Source: Lepidurus packardi (Eukaryota; Arthropoda; Branchiopoda; Notostraca; Triopsidae). From it: 64,000 bases of DNA. The stretch spans positions 3,658,001-3,722,000 of the forward strand of contig JAKZAN010000004.1 of the NCBI GenBank assembly GCA_023053545.1, in the 5' to 3' direction. Both the position numbers and the translations under genes were made by a program. The notes under the pieces are model-generated. The model saw only the letters and a list, made by a program, of their open reading frames with translations, was not told the origin of the DNA and made no database searches. Positions 61,401 to 64,000 of this stretch are shown one piece after another (the first letter of the stretch is position 1; the number at the start of each line of letters is the position of its first letter).

Positions 61401-64000
61401 AAAGAAGAGCCTTGGATACTCGCTTACCCAGTCGTACGATCCCTGGTTCGGCAGACACTTGTGACGTCATCTGAAGCATAAAGGAACCTTCGCTTTAAAC
61501 TACCAACTCGCAGGGAAACCTCTAAAAGCATTCAATATCTAGTATAAAGATGAGTTATCATTTATTCAGAAAATCTTGCCTCCCTGTGTAAGCCGTGAAG
61601 AGAAATGTTCCAACATTTGGGACAAATATTGCAACAAATGGAAAGGCCACCGAACCCTGTTTTCATTCCGGCTGCTGCAATCGACTCCGCCTGCCATTGG
61701 TCGTAATACCTTCCAATGGAAAGCAGTAGAGAGACCAGGGCTTTTGCTGGAACTATGGGACAAAGCAGCCCTGGCAACGACCGAGAGTAACGAATGAACT
61801 TGGACGAGCTGTGCAAAAGAATCAAACGTTCCCAACAAAGGCCAAGGCTAACAATACGATTATCTTTCTTATTAACTTCCATTTAATTAGGGTTTACATG
61901 TTGGCGGATTAAAATGCAAGATATGATATAACCTATTATTTTCAAGTTGCAAACAGCAAGGGTTTGCCAAAAGTTCGCGAGCGTAACTAGCCAACTTTGG
62001 CATAACCGAATGTTGCCGAAAATCTTTCTCCTTCTTCTTCAGACATGGTTATAAAAAGTGAATAAAAAAAGAAGACGATAAGTAGGATAATGAATCTGGA
62101 AATTTACTACTTTGTTTACCCGACAACTCGAAGGTAGACAAAGCAAGGCTATTCCATGCTCCCAAAAACAAATTCGTTCAGTACACGAACAAAAGCAGAA
62201 CACCCTTGAAAATGCCTTAGGCAACGTGAAACAATCATAGAAATTTAAAATACTTGTACGGAGACAGAATAAAACCGAGAAGACTTCTATTGCAGTTTTT
62301 CCTCAGCAGACATAAAAGCTTGCTGGAGTCACCCTAATCTCTCGCCTGGGCGGAGTATAAAAAGTGCTTCATCATTTGTTAATTTTTTTAAAATCTGGAG
62401 GCCTTACAGTAAATTTTGTTGGCCTAGACAAAGCTTCTGCTCCCAGTATCATCAAAACTTGGACCTAAAGTTTTAATTGACCTTGAATGAAGATTCTGAC
62501 ATATTTCAAGCTGGGTAGCTTTCTAGATTGTAGCTTTGGTTTGGCTCTGCATCAAGAAGAACGTCTAAATCCGTAACATATTTGGCAATGGGTCCCTTTC
62601 CTTCGAATACCTTGATTTTCCCTACCGCACGTTGACTCCTCGCGTAACTTTTAGGAACGCCTCTTAAATTCATTACGATTCGTAACGTAAGCACGAGAGG
62701 GTCGCGAAAGAGAAACAAAAAGCTCGACAGTCACATGTTGAGAAAACGCAAGTAGCACGCAGTCCCTTTTGCTTCTTGCTTCTCCGGTACAAACTTGCAT
62801 GTTATGTCGATCAATACGGTAGAAAATTCGCCGCATTGGTAACAATTTCCTGCATATCCCCATATAGCCACCCGCATGAGTGAAGTTGCCAAGTGACACT
62901 TAATTGAACAACTATGATTTCAGTTCACTTCTACTGTTGGTCGTAGATCGTTTTTGGAAAACGGTTTCGGATTTCATGCTTATAATTACAGATATATACA
63001 GGTGATGACGTAGCACATACTTTATTGTATATACGACAGTTTTTAAGCTTGAGTTTTGGTATCCATGGATTATGGAGTACATAAGGATCAGTGCTAAAAC
63101 CAGATCAGGGATTTATGAACGTCGTGGTAACACAAGATTTGGGAATTTCTTATACTGGACATTGAGAAAGCAATTCACATTTGACACACTTTTTCAAGGA
63201 AAACACAATATACCGAAATCTATATTCACCTATGATAAGAGAACCAATTTAGTCCCTCTAATACTTGCGTCTCGGATTTAGTGATAGGAAGGTGCGAAGT
63301 TGACGATTATGCTTTGATATAGGTCAGGGTCCTCGAAACCAAATACCGTGCTTCCTTACGTGGATTGTCAATTCTAACATTCACATTGAACCCTCTACCC
63401 TTTTTTTTCTCATGCTAAGTGAAAAACTATTTACCAAGCTAAAAATACATACTGATAAAGGTTTCTGTCTTTCAAGAGCACATTTATGTATATCTATAGA
63501 CACAAGGAAGACAAATCAACCTTCTCAATACGGAAAGTCAAGCGTTTATACCGTATATAGTGCGTGCAACGCAAATTTGTTGCCGTGCCTCTTGCGAATA
63601 AGTCTATTTTCCATAATTCATACGACGTTGCCAACTTAACGTTTCCCCAAACAAGGATGCTTGATGGCTATGCAAAACCAGAAAAAAATAATAATCCAAC
63701 ACTGTAAAAAAAAATTCCACAAATTTACACATTAATTTGTATTACAATATTCATTGTAGCACCGTTTACCACGTTTTAATTGTAATAACACATATTTCAA
63801 CAGAATGACGAATTATCTCATTATGTTGTAATGTTACGATTTTGTCGTAATGATATAAAGTCTTTCTTGGCAGAAAAGATCCCAGAATTATAAGAATGTT
63901 TTGCATCAGGGTACGACCAACGCACTGTCTTCATTAAGTGTTTTCTTGTTGTTCTCGCCCCATGACGTACTGTAGATGTTTTGCTGAAGAGAAGAGCAAA
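58468..64000. other. 5.5-kb region without a supported gene
   Basis: AT-rich. All ORFs are under about 110 codons and none resembles a known family. The upstream exon(s) and promoter of sestrin should be here. An ORF at 58555-58740 (minus, MVMSISLNMCQEELLK...) could supply a first exon through an in-phase donor AAA/GTAGAA, but this is weak. TATA-like motifs on the plus strand occur at about 59339 (TATATAAG) and 62356 (TATAAAAAG) with no visible gene after them. No RNA gene recognised. Confidence 0.45.
59830..59866. repeat. Poly-C / poly-A tract
   Basis: About 15 C followed by about 22 A. Simple sequence; the length may be uncertain in the assembly. Confidence 0.9.

Noticed and set aside
61562-61882. 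Overlapping 106- and 90-codon ORFs
   Set aside because: They read the same DNA in two frames with no family resemblance and no splice context.
62506-62899. Two minus-strand ORFs (70 and 82 codons) considered as 5' exons of sestrin
   Set aside because: They do not match the sestrin N-terminus and no in-phase donor joins them to the exon at 58467.
63693-63900. Possible MITE end (ACACTGTAAAAAAAA)
   Set aside because: Only one end is seen; no inverted partner or duplication was found before the window ends.

Overview
The window looks like nuclear DNA of an arthropod. It has about 17 spliced protein genes with short introns (one in the receptor gene is only 52 bases), a fibrinogen-related protein gene, an ionotropic receptor gene, a secreted Tyr-rich protein whose first intron directly follows the ATG, and short runs of the arthropod telomere unit TTAGG. 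Gene density and intron size fit a branchiopod crustacean such as Daphnia. The genus is inferred; no species marker was identified.

Layout. 1-3.6 kb: the end of a MICU3-like mitochondrial calcium uptake gene (+) converging on PPME1, the PP2A methylesterase (-). 3.9-4.9 kb: a lone LTR with its primer-binding site, an old retroelement relic. 5.5-7.9 kb: an ionotropic glutamate-type receptor (-). 8-9.8 kb: non-coding, with a pyrimidine-rich tandem repeat. 9.8-13.7 kb: a two-exon TPR/Sel1/MYND protein (-). 13.7-19.3 kb: a repeat-rich block holding a decayed copy of that MYND tail, a long inverted-repeat element with a hAT transposase remnant and a nested TA-flanked MITE, and two inverted LINE fragments. 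19.4-33.7 kb: CCDC28 (+), a complete LRRK1-type kinase gene (+, about 10.8 kb), an unrecognised gene (+) and TRAPPC3 (-). 34.5-46.1 kb: WASF/SCAR (+) with an unrecognised ORF in an intron, CEP43/FOP (+), a beta-1,4-galactosyltransferase (+) and PRELID2 (+). 46.3-51.8 kb: a Tyr-rich secreted protein (-), tRNA-Thr(CGT) (-) and a fibrinogen-domain protein with a large unassigned N-terminal part (-). 52.4-58.5 kb: RCAN (+) converging on sestrin (-). 58.5-64 kb: no gene that I can support; missing 5' exons of sestrin may lie here.

There is no operon or clustered pathway. These are mostly conserved single-copy housekeeping and signalling genes: calcium handling (MICU3, RCAN), PP2A and mTORC1 control (PPME1, sestrin), actin and centrosome (WASF, CEP43), trafficking and glycosylation (TRAPPC3, B4GALT). 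They are interspersed with arthropod-specific secreted or receptor genes. I did not find a clear new multi-gene system. The best leads are the unassigned N-terminal region of the fibrinogen protein, the intronic ORF in WASF that starts head-to-head with an antisense ORF, two altered key residues in sestrin, and the layered inverted-repeat transposon block.
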